From Rhodothermus sp. (GTDB taxonomy: Bacteria > Bacteroidota > Rhodothermia > Rhodothermales > Rhodothermaceae): a DNA stretch of 44,609 bases. Location: assembly GCA_030950375.1 (NCBI GenBank), contig JAUZRN010000037.1, positions 1 to 44,609 on the forward strand, written 5' to 3'. The notes under the pieces were generated by a model. That model searched no databases. It had not been told where the DNA came from and worked only from the letters and a program-made list of their open reading frames with translations. Positions 24,578 through 33,166 of this stretch are shown here, in pieces; positions within the stretch are counted from its first letter, which is position 1; every line of letters begins with the position of its first letter. Both the position numbers and the translations under genes were made by a program.

Positions 24578-25147
24578 CTACACGCGACTGAGAGCCAATG
24601 GATACTCGGCCGAAACCTGTCCCCGGGCAATTTCACGCAGTCGACGTTTCAACAACTGTCGCCGAAATGCACTGATACGATCGATGAAGAGAACGCCTTC
24701 CAAGTGATCATACTCGTGCTGAATCACCCGGGCCAGCATGCCATGTGCTTCCAGTTCCTGTGGCTGAAATTGCCGATCCAGGTAACGAAGGCGAACGGAC
24801 TCCGGGCGTTCGACCACCTCCCGGACCTCTGGAATAGACAGGCAGCCTTCCTCAAAGCTACACCTTGTTTCACTGGTCCAGATAATCTCCGGATTAATAA
24901 AAAACATGGGCATCGGAGGAAGTACCTCCCCTTCAGCTTCCAGCTCTTCTTTCATGGGCGTCAGATCCACCACAAAAACGCGTTCTCGACGTCCTACCTG
25001 GGGTGCTGCCAGCCCGATCCCCGAGGCTGCATGCATAGTCTCAAGCATGTCGTCGAGCAGTTGCTGCAATTCAGGCGAATTGGCCGTTACCGGCCGCGCC
25101 CGTTCCCGCAGGATCGGATCTCCATACACATGAATAGGCAAAACCAT
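24578..25147 (-). CDS. def: Peptide deformylase
   Basis: The 189-residue metalloenzyme removes formyl groups from nascent N-termini. All three signatures are present: GIGLAAPQVG (43-52), EEGCLSIP with metal ligand Cys102, and HEYDHLEG with metal ligands His144 and His148 and catalytic Glu145. The insertion PMKEELEAEGEVLPP (64-78) is a common loop variant. It follows ruvX by 30 bases and is probably co-transcribed with it. Confidence 0.96.
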   Translation of the reverse strand: MVLPIHVYGDPILRERARPVTANSPELQQLLDDMLETMHAASGIGLAAPQVGRRERVFVVDLTPMKEELEAEGEVLPPMPMFFINPEIIWTSETRCSFEEGCLSIPEVREVVERPESVRLRYLDRQFQPQELEAHGMLARVIQHEYDHLEGVLFIDRISAFRRQLLKRRLREIARGQVSAEYPLALSRV

Positions 25148-25177
25148 CCGTGCTCAAAGCCTTTTGGATCTGTGGTT

Positions 25178-25633
25178 TTATTCGGGTGAACCCGTCTGGA
25201 GTTCCTGCTGGGCCAGATACTCTTGGAGGATAATCGCTGCGGCCATCTGGTCCACCCGTCCCCGGTCCCGTCGTTTTTTACGCCGCCCGCCCACCTCTCG
25301 AAGCCGCTCACGGGCCAGCTCTGAAGTATACCGTTCATCCCAGCGTACAATCCGTACGCCGGGCAACCGCTGCTCCAATCGCCGAATAAACCGGGCTACC
25401 TGCTGCGTTGCCTTTCCTTCCGTTCCGGCCTCGGTCAATGGCCAGCCTATCACCAGCGTCTCGATCCCATCGGTGGCATGTAGCTGCTGGAGTACGTGTA
25501 GCGCTTCCTCGGGCGCATATGTGCCATAGGGCTGGGCGATCACCCGTAGCGGATCAGCCAGAGCCAGTCCGACACGCTTCTGTCCGTAATCAATGCCTAC
25601 AAGGCGCGGACGCGAAGCTGATAGTAGCGGCAT
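25178..25633 (-). CDS. ruvX: RuvX/YqgF-family Holliday junction resolvase-like RNase H-fold protein
   Basis: The 151-residue protein has the RNase H fold of YqgF: the first acidic motif GIDYGQKRVGLALADP, the central VIGWPLTEAGTEG, then RWDERYTSELARERL and the final DQMAAAIILQEYL with its acidic residue. Family members process pre-16S rRNA 5' ends or junction-like substrates. The frame is open to 25720, but the extra 29 residues are poorly conserved in character and overlap the HU-type gene, so the ATG at 25633 is preferred. Confidence 0.88.
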   Translation of the reverse strand: MPLLSASRPRLVGIDYGQKRVGLALADPLRVIAQPYGTYAPEEALHVLQQLHATDGIETLVIGWPLTEAGTEGKATQQVARFIRRLEQRLPGVRIVRWDERYTSELARERLREVGGRRKKRRDRGRVDQMAAAIILQEYLAQQELQTGSPE

Positions 25634-25716
25634 GATCTTCTCACCCAAAACACGAAACGGACGGGATTCCCATAAACCCGTCCGCTCCGCTTCGGTTCTC
25701 ATCCATGTGGCGTATC

Positions 25717-26112
25717 TCAACGGGCGCCGTTGTTCCCGGCCGCTTGCGTTTCCAGGTATTTATCGGCGCTTCCCTCGGGAATCTCGTAGTTCAATTCAAT
25801 CAGAGGACGTTGCAGCACCTGCTTCAGGCGCTTGCTGGGCTTAAAATGGGTTTTTCGGCGACTGGGGATGAAAACGGTTTCGTTGGTCTTCGGATTACGT
25901 GCTTTCGGCTTGGCACGGGTACGCTTCACCTCAAACACGCCAAAGTCCCGAAGTTCAATCCGCACTTCGGGATCTGCCTCTTCAAGTAGCTGGGCTAATG
26001 CCTCAATCACGGCATTCACCCAGGGCTCACTCTTGTAAATGGGTTCCCCCATCAACTGGGCAACCCGACGAGCAACATCCTTCTTGGTCAACGTTGGAAT
26101 GCGTTGCGCCAT
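25717..26112 (-). CDS. HU/IHF-family DNA-binding protein
   Basis: A 131-residue DNABII protein. The helical dimerisation part is TLTKKDVARRVAQLMG through EALAQLLEEADPEVRI. The beta-arm has IELRDFGVFEVKRT and the DNA-bending tip RNPKTNETVFIPSRRKTHFK, where the intercalating proline (in FIP/RNP region) and basic residues are retained. About 30 extra C-terminal residues (LIELNYEIPEGSADKYLETQ onward) go beyond the normal 90-100. It should bend DNA in the nucleoid. The ATG at 26112 follows GAGGTGG at good spacing. Confidence 0.9.
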   Translation of the reverse strand: MAQRIPTLTKKDVARRVAQLMGEPIYKSEPWVNAVIEALAQLLEEADPEVRIELRDFGVFEVKRTRAKPKARNPKTNETVFIPSRRKTHFKPSKRLKQVLQRPLIELNYEIPEGSADKYLETQAAGNNGAR

Positions 26113-26140
26113 AATCAACCACCTCGTTTGAATTTTGCAC

Positions 26141-26170
26141 GTTCTACAGCGCTTTTCCTGACCGCACCAA
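26141..26170 (-). promoter_or_regulatory. Possible promoter of the HU-type gene
   Basis: On the minus strand TTGGTG (26170-26165) and TAGAAC (26146-26141) are 18 bases apart, about 28 bases before the start codon. Visual match only. Confidence 0.35.
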
Positions 26171-26188
26171 CGGGCATCCTTTCATACC

Positions 26189-26214
26189 AAAAATGCGGCA
26201 GGATGCCGCATTTT
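26189..26214 (-). terminator. Intrinsic terminator after the ppGpp synthetase/hydrolase gene
   Basis: AAAATGCGGCA (26190-26200) pairs perfectly with TGCCGCATTTT (26204-26214) around a GGA loop. On the minus strand five T follow. It lies 66 bases after the stop codon. Confidence 0.88.
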
Positions 26215-26280
26215 ATTAAATCACGAGAGCTTTTGCAAAACAAAAATGGTGCTCATCATTGAATTTTTAAGGACTTGCCC

Positions 26281-28506
26281 TTATTCCTCGAATCGATACA
26301 CACCGTAGATCCCATCAATGCGCTTGATCCGCTCAATTACCCGCCGCAAATGTTCCAGATCGCTTACGTACAGTACGATGGTACCCTCAAACACACCATC
26401 TTCCGAGTCAACCGTAATAGAACGAATGTTTGTTTTCAGACTCTTAGAAATGACGGTGGTAATATCGCTTACGATGCCCACACGATCCTCACCGATGACC
26501 CGCAGGGCTGCCAGAAACTGTACGTCTTTCTGCCGGCTCCATTCAACCGGGACAATGCGGTCTGGATGGTTAATCAGCAGATAAGGCGCATTTTTACAGT
26601 TAACCCGATGAATTTTGATCGCGCCGCTGCGGCTCACGTACCCGAAGACTTCGTCCCCGGGAATAGGGTTGCAGCAAGAAGCATACGTGGTGACGATGTC
26701 TGTATGCAACTCACCGTCGATCTTCAGGGCCGGCTGGCCCGTCTCCTTGGCCGTATCCAGAAAGCTCTCGTATTTCAGACGCAACGCCTGCTGCGTGGTA
26801 TCTTGTTGACCATCCCCTGCGCGAAGGGCCTTGATCAGCTCGTCTACCTCAAACAGCCCACTGCCGATCTCGTAAAACATCTGTTGGAGGTTGGGAAACT
26901 TCAATCGATGGGCTACACGCTGTAGCTGCCGCTCGTCCACCTCAAGTCCCAGCCGATGCGCCCGCTTTTCCCAGAGTTCTTTCCCCAGTTCAATCGCCTT
27001 GCGGCGCTGCTCGTTGATCCAATGCCGGATATGGCTGCGCGCTTTCTGGGTGACGACAAACTTCATCCAGTCGGGATTGGGCGTCTGCTTCTTTGAGGTG
27101 ATGATTTCTACTTGATCACCGCTTCTCAGCTTATAGGAAAGGGGTACCAGCCTGCCATTGACTTTGGCGCCAATGCAGTGCAGGCCCACCTCCGTATGCA
27201 CCCGGAAGGCAAAATCAACCGGTGTAGCTCCCTGAGGCAGGCTGATCACATCGCCTTTTGGCGTAAAGACGTAAATTTCGTCGTCATATAGATTAAGTCG
27301 AAATTCCTTAACAAATTCGGTGGCCTGATCTGGTTTGGGATTTTCCAGGATTTCGTGGACCCACCGCAGCCACTGATCCATCTTCGGATCCGGTTCTTCA
27401 ATACCCTCTTTGTAGCGCCAATGGGCGGCCACACCCCGCTCCGCCACTTCGTGCATCTCTTGCGTACGAATCTGCACCTCGACCTTACGCCCACCGGGCC
27501 CCAGCACGGTCGTATGCAAGCTCTGGTATCCATTGGACTTGGGGACTGAAATAAAATCGCGGAAGCGCTCCGGCAATGGCCGATAAAGGTCTGTTACAAT
27601 TGAATAAGCCCGCCAGCAATCTTCTTTGCCTTTCCGTCCCGTACTTTTCAGTACAATTCGGATGGCAAACAAGTCATAGATCTCCTCCAGCGGCTTATTT
27701 TGCCGCTTCATTTTTCGGTAGATCGAGTAAATATTTTTCGGCCGGCCGTAGATATCGAATACCAGTCCGGCCTCCTCCAGTCGTTGTTTCAGCGGTTCAA
27801 TAAAGCGCTGAATGTAGGCTTCCCGCTCCTTTTTGGACTCATTCAGTCCACGTACAATGGCGTAGTACTCTTCGGGTTGCAATACTTTGAGGGACAGATC
27901 TTCCAGCTCGCTTTTAATCTTAAACAGACCAAAGCGATGGGCCAGGGGGGCAAACAATTCCAGCGTTTCAGTGGCAATTTTCAGCCGCTTCTGCGGGGGC
28001 AGCGCCTCAATGGTGCGCATGTTGTGGAGCCGGTCGGCAAACTTGACCAGAATTACCCGGATGTCCTCGGCCATAGAGAGCATAAGCTTGCGCACATTTT
28101 CGGCCTGTCCCAGCTCGCGCGAGGCAAAAACCCCCTGGATCTTGGTCAACCCGTCGATGATAACGCCCATGGTCTCGCCAAACTCCTCGCGAATAAAATC
28201 CAGCGAGATGTCGGAGTCTTCGACCACATCGTGCAACAGGGCGGCGGCCACGCTCACGTCGTCGAAGCCGATATCCTGCGCCACAATTAAGGCCACTTCC
28301 AGCGGATGCAGGATATACGGGTCGCCTGTAACTCGCCGATGATCCCTATGGGCCCAGTAGCTCACCTGAAATGCCCGTCGGATAAAGTCTTCATCCACCC
28401 GAGGCAGGTGCTGATGGCAGACTCGCAGCAACGTTTCCAGTCGCTGCTGATATTCTTCTGGGATATTCAGGTTGCCCTTTTTCAGGAGAGTAGATACCTG
28501 GACCAT
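26281..28506 (-). CDS. relA/spoT: Bifunctional (p)ppGpp synthetase/hydrolase (RSH, long form)
   Basis: The 741-residue protein has the full Rel/SpoT domain order. The HD hydrolase domain has YILHPLEVA (His67) and LLHDVVEDSD (His92, Asp93), intact, so it should degrade ppGpp. The synthetase domain (about 235-360) has GRPKNIYSIYRKM and SNGYQSLHTTV. The TGS domain begins VFTPKGDVISLPQGATPVDF. After a zinc-finger-like stretch (TYASCCNPIPGDEVFGYV) comes a C-terminal ACT domain (LAALRVIGEDRVGIVSDITT). Both catalytic halves look complete, so this is likely the main stringent-response enzyme. It is monocistronic, lying between two terminators. Confidence 0.95.
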   Translation of the reverse strand: MVQVSTLLKKGNLNIPEEYQQRLETLLRVCHQHLPRVDEDFIRRAFQVSYWAHRDHRRVTGDPYILHPLEVALIVAQDIGFDDVSVAAALLHDVVEDSDISLDFIREEFGETMGVIIDGLTKIQGVFASRELGQAENVRKLMLSMAEDIRVILVKFADRLHNMRTIEALPPQKRLKIATETLELFAPLAHRFGLFKIKSELEDLSLKVLQPEEYYAIVRGLNESKKEREAYIQRFIEPLKQRLEEAGLVFDIYGRPKNIYSIYRKMKRQNKPLEEIYDLFAIRIVLKSTGRKGKEDCWRAYSIVTDLYRPLPERFRDFISVPKSNGYQSLHTTVLGPGGRKVEVQIRTQEMHEVAERGVAAHWRYKEGIEEPDPKMDQWLRWVHEILENPKPDQATEFVKEFRLNLYDDEIYVFTPKGDVISLPQGATPVDFAFRVHTEVGLHCIGAKVNGRLVPLSYKLRSGDQVEIITSKKQTPNPDWMKFVVTQKARSHIRHWINEQRRKAIELGKELWEKRAHRLGLEVDERQLQRVAHRLKFPNLQQMFYEIGSGLFEVDELIKALRAGDGQQDTTQQALRLKYESFLDTAKETGQPALKIDGELHTDIVTTYASCCNPIPGDEVFGYVSRSGAIKIHRVNCKNAPYLLINHPDRIVPVEWSRQKDVQFLAALRVIGEDRVGIVSDITTVISKSLKTNIRSITVDSEDGVFEGTIVLYVSDLEHLRRVIERIKRIDGIYGVYRFEE

Positions 28507-28583
28507 GGGCTGCTGGGCTTTCCGTTTGCCCTGTTGATTGTTTCTAAAGTTAAAGTGTCGGCGCTTTCACCTGTTCCGCCAAC

Positions 28584-28613
28584 AAAAAAAGCGCCACCCA
28601 CCGGGGTGGCGCT
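28584..28613 (-). terminator. Terminator of the S10-spc-alpha ribosomal superoperon
   Basis: AGCGCCACC (28590-28598) pairs with GGTGGCGCT (28605-28613). On the minus strand the stem is followed by seven T (28590-28584). It lies 40 bases after rplQ. Confidence 0.93.
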
Positions 28614-28653
28614 CGAGTATGCAGGTTCCGATTTTGTTACACCGAACGTCGCT

Positions 28654-29313
28654 TCAGGCTTCGTCTTTTTTCTCCTGATTCTTTTCGGCAGGTTGTTCCT
28701 GCTGGGCCGTTTCAGGAGCAGCTTCAGCCTTTTCGGGCGGTGCTTCGGCTTCGCTCGCGGCAGGCACTGCTGCAGATGGTGGCTCAGCTTCACCCGATGC
28801 AGCAGACTCGGAAGCTTCGGGCGTTGCCTGTTCCGCTTCAGCCGGCTGAGCTGCCGTGGTGGGGACAGCTGCTTCGGCTCCTTCCTGACGGCGGCTCCGT
28901 CCCCGGCCGCGCCGCGTCCGCTTCCGCGTCTTCCGGGTACTGGTTGGTTTGATGTCGTTATAGTCGACCAGTTCAATCACGGCCATTTCAGCACCGTCGC
29001 CGGGCCGCCGGCCGATACGTACTACCCGCGTATACCCGCCGGGCCGGCCGTTCACCTTCTCGGCAATCTCTCCGAAAAGTTCCTTGACCGCCTCTTTATT
29101 CTGCAAATACCGGAAAACCTGCCGGCGGTTGTGGGTGGTGTCTTCCTTGGCCCGCGTGATCAGTGGCTCAATGAACACGCGGAGGGCTTTGGCCTTGGCC
29201 AGCGTTGTGCGGATGCGCTTATGACGGATCAGCGCGCACGAAAGCGCCGCCAGCGTAGCCCGGCGGTGGCCATAGGTGCGGCCTAATTTAAATCCTTTTT
29301 TTCGATGTCTCAT
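28654..29313 (-). CDS. rplQ: 50S ribosomal protein L17 with a long C-terminal tail
   Basis: The first ~120 residues are ordinary L17 (MRHRKKGFKLGRTYGHRRAT, ALIRHKRIRTTLAKAKALR, GGYTRVVRIGRRPGDGAEMA). The protein then runs to 219 residues, against about 127 in E. coli. The extra part begins basic (RKTRKRTRRGRGRSRR) and continues as a low-complexity Ala/Glu/Pro tail ending EKKDEA, surely disordered. Such acidic-alanine tails occur on L17 in some lineages, but the role is unknown. Last gene of the superoperon, 32 bases after rpoA. Confidence 0.97.
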   Translation of the reverse strand: MRHRKKGFKLGRTYGHRRATLAALSCALIRHKRIRTTLAKAKALRVFIEPLITRAKEDTTHNRRQVFRYLQNKEAVKELFGEIAEKVNGRPGGYTRVVRIGRRPGDGAEMAVIELVDYNDIKPTSTRKTRKRTRRGRGRSRRQEGAEAAVPTTAAQPAEAEQATPEASESAASGEAEPPSAAVPAASEAEAPPEKAEAAPETAQQEQPAEKNQEKKDEA

Positions 29314-29345
29314 GGCTCCTTTCAGCTTACTCCGGCAACGCCGGC

Positions 29346-30329
29346 TCAGCTCTCGGCTCCTTCAAGATATTTGTCGACATCCATGCCAAAGTGCAGTCCG
29401 CGTTCTTCCAGCACAGCGATCAGTTCCTGCAGCGACTTACGGCCGAAGTTCCGGAACTTGAGCATCTCCGACTCCTGCCGCCGCACCAGATCACCAATCG
29501 TACGGATATTTGCTGCTTTCAGGCAGTTCTGAGCCCGCACCGACAGGTCGAGCTCGTCAACCGGCTGGGATAGCAGCTCGCGGATACGCTGCACTTCGGC
29601 ATCTACTTCTTTCTTCTGGACTTCAGGCTGCGGCTCGCTCTCCATTGTAATAAACAGATTGATATGGTCACGCAGGATAGTGGCCGCCTGCATGAGCGCC
29701 TCCTCTGGAGCGATCGAGCCGTCGGTAGTAATTTCCAACTCCAGCCGTTCGTACTCAATTTTCTGGCCTACACGCGTGGGCTTAATCGTGTAGCGCACGT
29801 TTTTGATGGGTGTGAAGATCGCGTCGATCGCGATCACGCCGATGGGATCATCCGGCAGTTTGTTCTCTTCGGCCGGCACATAGCCACGCCCCCGCCCCAT
29901 ACGCAACTCCAGGTTCACCTCGGCGCCTTCGGCCAGCGTGGCGATGTAATGATCCGGATTCAGCACTTCGTAGTGGCTGGTGGCTTCGCCGATATCTCGA
30001 GCCGTCCATACATGTGGCCCCCTCAGCGAAAGCCGAATGTTTGCGTCGGTTGTATCCTTGGCCTTAAAGCGAACGCCTTTCAGGTTCAGGATGATTTCAG
30101 CGACGTCCTCGGTAACGCCCGGGATGGTCGAAAACTCGTGCTGTACACCGTCAATCTTTACGGCGGTGATGGCAACGCCTGGCAAGGAAGAAAGCAGTAC
30201 GCGCCGCAGGGCATTGCCAATCGTGACGCCATAGCCACGTTCCAGCGGTTGAATCACAAAGCGCCCGAACGTTTCCGTCGCCTCTTCCACACGAACGCCT
30301 TCGGGCAATTGCACCATGTAGTTGCTCAT
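29346..30329 (-). CDS. rpoA: DNA-directed RNA polymerase subunit alpha
   Basis: The 327-residue alpha subunit has an N-terminal dimerisation domain (FVIQPLERGYGVTIGNALRR, ITAVKIDGVQHEFSTIPGV) and, after an acidic linker, the C-terminal DNA- and activator-binding domain (LDLSVRAQNCLKAANIRTIG, FGRKSLQELIAVLEERGL). Length and domains are normal. It sits between rpsD and rplQ as in the alpha operon. Confidence 0.98.
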   Translation of the reverse strand: MSNYMVQLPEGVRVEEATETFGRFVIQPLERGYGVTIGNALRRVLLSSLPGVAITAVKIDGVQHEFSTIPGVTEDVAEIILNLKGVRFKAKDTTDANIRLSLRGPHVWTARDIGEATSHYEVLNPDHYIATLAEGAEVNLELRMGRGRGYVPAEENKLPDDPIGVIAIDAIFTPIKNVRYTIKPTRVGQKIEYERLELEITTDGSIAPEEALMQAATILRDHINLFITMESEPQPEVQKKEVDAEVQRIRELLSQPVDELDLSVRAQNCLKAANIRTIGDLVRRQESEMLKFRNFGRKSLQELIAVLEERGLHFGMDVDKYLEGAES

Positions 30330-30408
30330 GGTCAGTCCTGGGTTTGATCGATCGCCAGACCCGGAAAGCTTTTCTCCGGCACCTCCATCCGCGCTTCCTG
30401 CCGCCGGC

Positions 30409-31011
30409 TTACTTGGAGTAGAGCTCGACGATCAGGTGCTCGCGGATGTTTTCGGGAATATCTTCCCGGTTTGGATAGTCCAGGAACTTCCCCTGCATTG
30501 CTTTACGATCGACTTCCAGCCAGGGAAAGTTCCGACGCAACCGTTTAATGTTATCCTGAATAACGGTCAGCTGGCGGCTTTTGGGACGTACGGCTACTAC
30601 ATCACCAGGCCGCAGCTGATATGACGGAATGTTAACGATCTGGCCGTTCACCATAATATGGCGGTGGACAACCAGCTGGCGTGCCTGCCGGCGCGTACGG
30701 GCAAAGCCCATGCGATAGACCGTGTTGTCCAGCCGCGCCTCGAGCATCTTCAAGAGGTTTTCTCCCGTGATGCCCTTCTTACGCGAGGCTTTCTCGAACA
30801 GGTTGCGAAATTGACGCTCCAGCAGGCCGTAAATGTGCTTGACCTTTTGCTTTTCTTTCAGCTGAACAGCATACTCACTTTCTTTGGCCCGGCGCGTACG
30901 TCCATGCTGACCGGGCGGATACGGCTTGCGCTCCAGCGCTTTACTCGGGCCAAAGATAGGTTCCCCGAAACGCCGGGCGATCTTCTGTTTGGGGCCTCGA
31001 TAGCGGGCCAT
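30409..31011 (-). CDS. rpsD: 30S ribosomal protein S4
   Basis: Starting at ATG 31011 gives 200 residues beginning [20 protein letters not shown]; the longer frame to 31074 has no S4 homology. The S4 domain is clear ([40 protein letters not shown]). There is no N-terminal Cys cluster, so this is the zinc-free type. S4 starts 30S assembly and often represses its own operon; a hairpin in the 106-base gap upstream is a candidate site. Confidence 0.97.
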   Translation of the reverse strand: MARYRGPKQKIARRFGEPIFGPSKALERKPYPPGQHGRTRRAKESEYAVQLKEKQKVKHIYGLLERQFRNLFEKASRKKGITGENLLKMLEARLDNTVYRMGFARTRRQARQLVVHRHIMVNGQIVNIPSYQLRPGDVVAVRPKSRQLTVIQDNIKRLRRNFPWLEVDRKAMQGKFLDYPNREDIPENIREHLIVELYSK

Positions 31012-31066
31012 TGTCGTTCTGGTCTCGTTTGTCGGATGAATGCAGATTCTTCGGGAAAGACAAACG

Positions 31067-31093
31067 CACGGCAACGCTTTACCTGCTGCCGTG
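31067..31093 (-). promoter_or_regulatory. Hairpin in the rpsK-rpsD gap, possible S4 autoregulatory site
   Basis: CACGGCA (31067-31073) and TGCCGTG (31087-31093) form a 7-bp stem with a 13-base loop, some 56-82 bases before the rpsD start. S4 binding of leaders in this operon is known in other bacteria, but the present structure is not a recognised match. Confidence 0.3.
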
Positions 31094-31117
31094 ACCGGAC
31101 TTATGCCGAAACGCGCT

Positions 31118-31507
31118 TCAGACGCGACGCCGTTTCGGCGGCCGGCAGCCGTTATGTGGCACCGGCGTGACGTCCCGGATAGTCAGCAGCTCCAGACCGG
31201 CCGCTGCCAGGGCGCGAATGGCCGACTCGCGGCCTGATCCGGGTCCTTTCACAAAGACGTCCACCCGGCGCAATCCCAGTTCATAAGCTTCCCTGGCCGC
31301 CGATGTGGCAGCCATCTGCGCTGCATAGGGCGTTCCTTTACGACTGCCCTTAAATCCTTCCTTGCCCCCACTGGACCAGGCAATTGTATTGCCATACTGG
31401 TCCGTGATGGTGACAATGGTATTGTTGAAAGTGGACTGAATATGCGCCTGCCCGTTCTGTTCAACAATAACCTTTTTCTTGCGCGAGCTGCGCTGCTTTT
31501 TCGCCAT
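31118..31507 (-). CDS. rpsK: 30S ribosomal protein S11
   Basis: 129 residues of typical S11: [40 protein letters not shown] and the C-terminal [18 protein letters not shown], which includes the conserved [10 protein letters not shown] end that lines the platform. Length is normal. It is 15 bases from rpsM and 106 from rpsD. Confidence 0.98.
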   Translation of the reverse strand: MAKKQRSSRKKKVIVEQNGQAHIQSTFNNTIVTITDQYGNTIAWSSGGKEGFKGSRKGTPYAAQMAATSAAREAYELGLRRVDVFVKGPGSGRESAIRALAAAGLELLTIRDVTPVPHNGCRPPKRRRV

Positions 31508-31522
31508 GGCTGTGCTACAGGA

Positions 31523-31903
31523 TTACTTCTTTGTAGCCTTCTTTTTCCCGGCCACTGTCTTTCGGGGTCCTTTGCGGGTACGGGCATTGGTGCGGGTTCG
31601 CTGTCCACGCACGGGCAGCCCCAGCCGATGCCGGATACCCCGGTAGCAGCCAATATCCATCAGCCGTTTGATGTTCATTTGCACTTCAGCTCGGAGCTGC
31701 CCTTCCACCACATACTCCTGCTCAATGAGCCGACGGATCGCCCGTGTTTGCTCGTCGGTCCAGTCTTTTGGGCGCGTGTTAGGGTCGACCCCTACCCGGT
31801 TGAGGATCTCTTTTGCGCGCGATTTCCCGATTCCGTAAATCGCGGTCAGCGCAATCTCTCCGCGCTTATGTAGCGGGATGTCAACACCTGCGATTCGTGG
31901 CAT
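31523..31903 (-). CDS. rpsM: 30S ribosomal protein S13
   Basis: 126 residues: [20 protein letters not shown] at the start, the helix-two-turn-helix core [18 protein letters not shown], and the conserved [20 protein letters not shown] before a Lys-rich tail that reaches toward P-site tRNA. Length is normal. It follows rpmJ by 24 bases. Confidence 0.98.
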   Translation of the reverse strand: MPRIAGVDIPLHKRGEIALTAIYGIGKSRAKEILNRVGVDPNTRPKDWTDEQTRAIRRLIEQEYVVEGQLRAEVQMNIKRLMDIGCYRGIRHRLGLPVRGQRTRTNARTRKGPRKTVAGKKKATKK

Positions 31904-31927
31904 AGCCTCTACCGGTTTGCCCCACCC

Positions 31928-32044
31928 TCAGCCCTGACGTTGCTTGTGGCGGGGATTCTTTTTATTGATAACATAGATGCGTCCTTTCCGCCGCACGATC
32001 TTATCGTCAGCGCTCCGCTTCTTCACACTGGCACGTACTTTCAT
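31928..32044 (-). CDS. rpmJ: 50S ribosomal protein L36, cysteine-free form
   Basis: A 38-codon gene, read directly: [20 protein letters not shown] then [18 protein letters not shown]. Frame, flanking genes (infA upstream, rpsM downstream) and the [15 protein letters not shown] ends fix the identity. The usual zinc ligands are lost: Cys11 is Ser, Cys14 is Asp and Cys27 is Asn; only the His remains, and one residue is inserted before the NP pair. It therefore cannot form the zinc ribbon of standard L36. Confidence 0.95.
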   Translation of the reverse strand: MKVRASVKKRSADDKIVRRKGRIYVINKKNPRHKQRQG

Positions 32045-32128
32045 GATGCTTTGCGCTTTCGGTGAACCTTCTGGAACTACCAAGCAAGGGGGTGTAAACG
32101 CCTTAGCCGTTACAGGGTTCGTGAACGT

Positions 32129-32347
32129 TTATTTATAACGATACACAATCCGTCCCCGTGTCAGATCATATGGCGACAGCTCAACCTTAACACGGTCGCC
32201 TGGCAGAATTTTGATGTAATGCATACGCATCTTACCGGAAAGAATGCCCAGAATCTCGTGGCCGTTATCCAGCCGTACGCGAAACTGCGCATTGGGCAGG
32301 GCTTCGATCACCTCACCGTCCTGCGTAATGGGTTTCTGCTTCGCCAT
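32129..32347 (-). CDS. infA: Translation initiation factor IF-1
   Basis: 72 residues of standard IF-1, an OB-fold: [40 protein letters not shown], then [20 protein letters not shown]. It binds the 30S A site with IF-2 and IF-3. Its ATG lies inside the end of map, overlapping it by 35 bases in another frame, and has no evident Shine-Dalgarno sequence, so coupling to map translation is likely. Confidence 0.97.
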   Translation of the reverse strand: MAKQKPITQDGEVIEALPNAQFRVRLDNGHEILGILSGKMRMHYIKILPGDRVKVELSPYDLTRGRIVYRYK

Positions 32348-33155
32348 GTGGGGATGCGGTCTGTTTATAAGGAGCTTCGACCACTTCTTCGATATAGGCA
32401 AACGTCGTAAGCACTTCAGGCTGCCCGGTCCGCACCACGATCATGTGTTCGTAGTGGGCCGAAGGCTGCCCGTCCGCTGTGTAAACCGTCCACCCGTCTT
32501 CTGCAAGGCGCACTTCATACGTCCCGCGATTGACCATAGGTTCCACACAGAGCGTCATCCCCACACGCAGCCGCCGTCCTGTCCCTGCGCGTCCAACGTT
32601 AGGCACCTGCGGCTCTTCATGAAGCCGCCGTCCAATCCCGTGTCCGACCAGTGCCCGGACCACCCCATAACCTGCTGCCTCACAATGTTGCTGAATCGCA
32701 TGGCTGATATCGCCGATACGCTTGCCGGCTACAGCCTGCGCCACGCCTTTCTCCAGCGCCTCATACGTTACCCGGCAGAGCCGCACGTTTTCTGGATCCA
32801 GTACGCCTACCCCAAAGGTGTAGGCACTATCGCCGTAGAAGCCCCGATACCGCACGCCACAGTCTATCGACACTACATCTCCTTCCCGCAACTGATAATC
32901 GCCCGGAATACCATGCACCACCTGGTCATTTACGGAGACACACAGCGTAGCCGGATAGACCTGTCGCCCCACCCGGTAGCCCTTAAAGGCCGGCTCAGCC
33001 CCCTGCGTTCGGATAAAGTCTTCGGCAATCGCATCCAGTTCCGCCGTGGTTACGCCCGGACGAATATAGCGCGCCACTGTGGCCAGGGTGCGACCCACCA
33101 GCTCGGCACACTGACGCAGGAGGTCAATCTCTTTTTCTGTTTTGATATGAATCAT
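32313..33155 (-). CDS. map: Methionine aminopeptidase, type I
   Basis: The 280-residue dinuclear metalloprotease removes initiator Met. Metal-site segments are visible: [20 protein letters not shown] with its His and Asp, then [13 protein letters not shown] (Asp), [12 protein letters not shown] (His) and the Glu of [10 protein letters not shown] and [19 protein letters not shown]. The last ~25 residues extend past the usual end and overlap infA. It takes the position after secY where many bacteria also carry adk. Confidence 0.96.
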   Translation of the reverse strand: MIHIKTEKEIDLLRQCAELVGRTLATVARYIRPGVTTAELDAIAEDFIRTQGAEPAFKGYRVGRQVYPATLCVSVNDQVVHGIPGDYQLREGDVVSIDCGVRYRGFYGDSAYTFGVGVLDPENVRLCRVTYEALEKGVAQAVAGKRIGDISHAIQQHCEAAGYGVVRALVGHGIGRRLHEEPQVPNVGRAGTGRRLRVGMTLCVEPMVNRGTYEVRLAEDGWTVYTADGQPSAHYEHMIVVRTGQPEVLTTFAYIEEVVEAPYKQTASPHGEAETHYAGR

Positions 33156-33166
33156 ATCCGGGCCTT

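Noticed and set aside
28306-29286. Plus-strand open frame of 326 codons across the RSH start, terminator and rplQ
   Set aside because: It runs through an intrinsic terminator and two well-defined genes; composition is that of an antisense shadow.
33156-33166. Missing adk between secY and map taken as a deletion
   Set aside because: Only 10 bases separate the genes and both are intact. Adenylate kinase is encoded elsewhere in many lineages, so this is a gene-order note rather than a loss.
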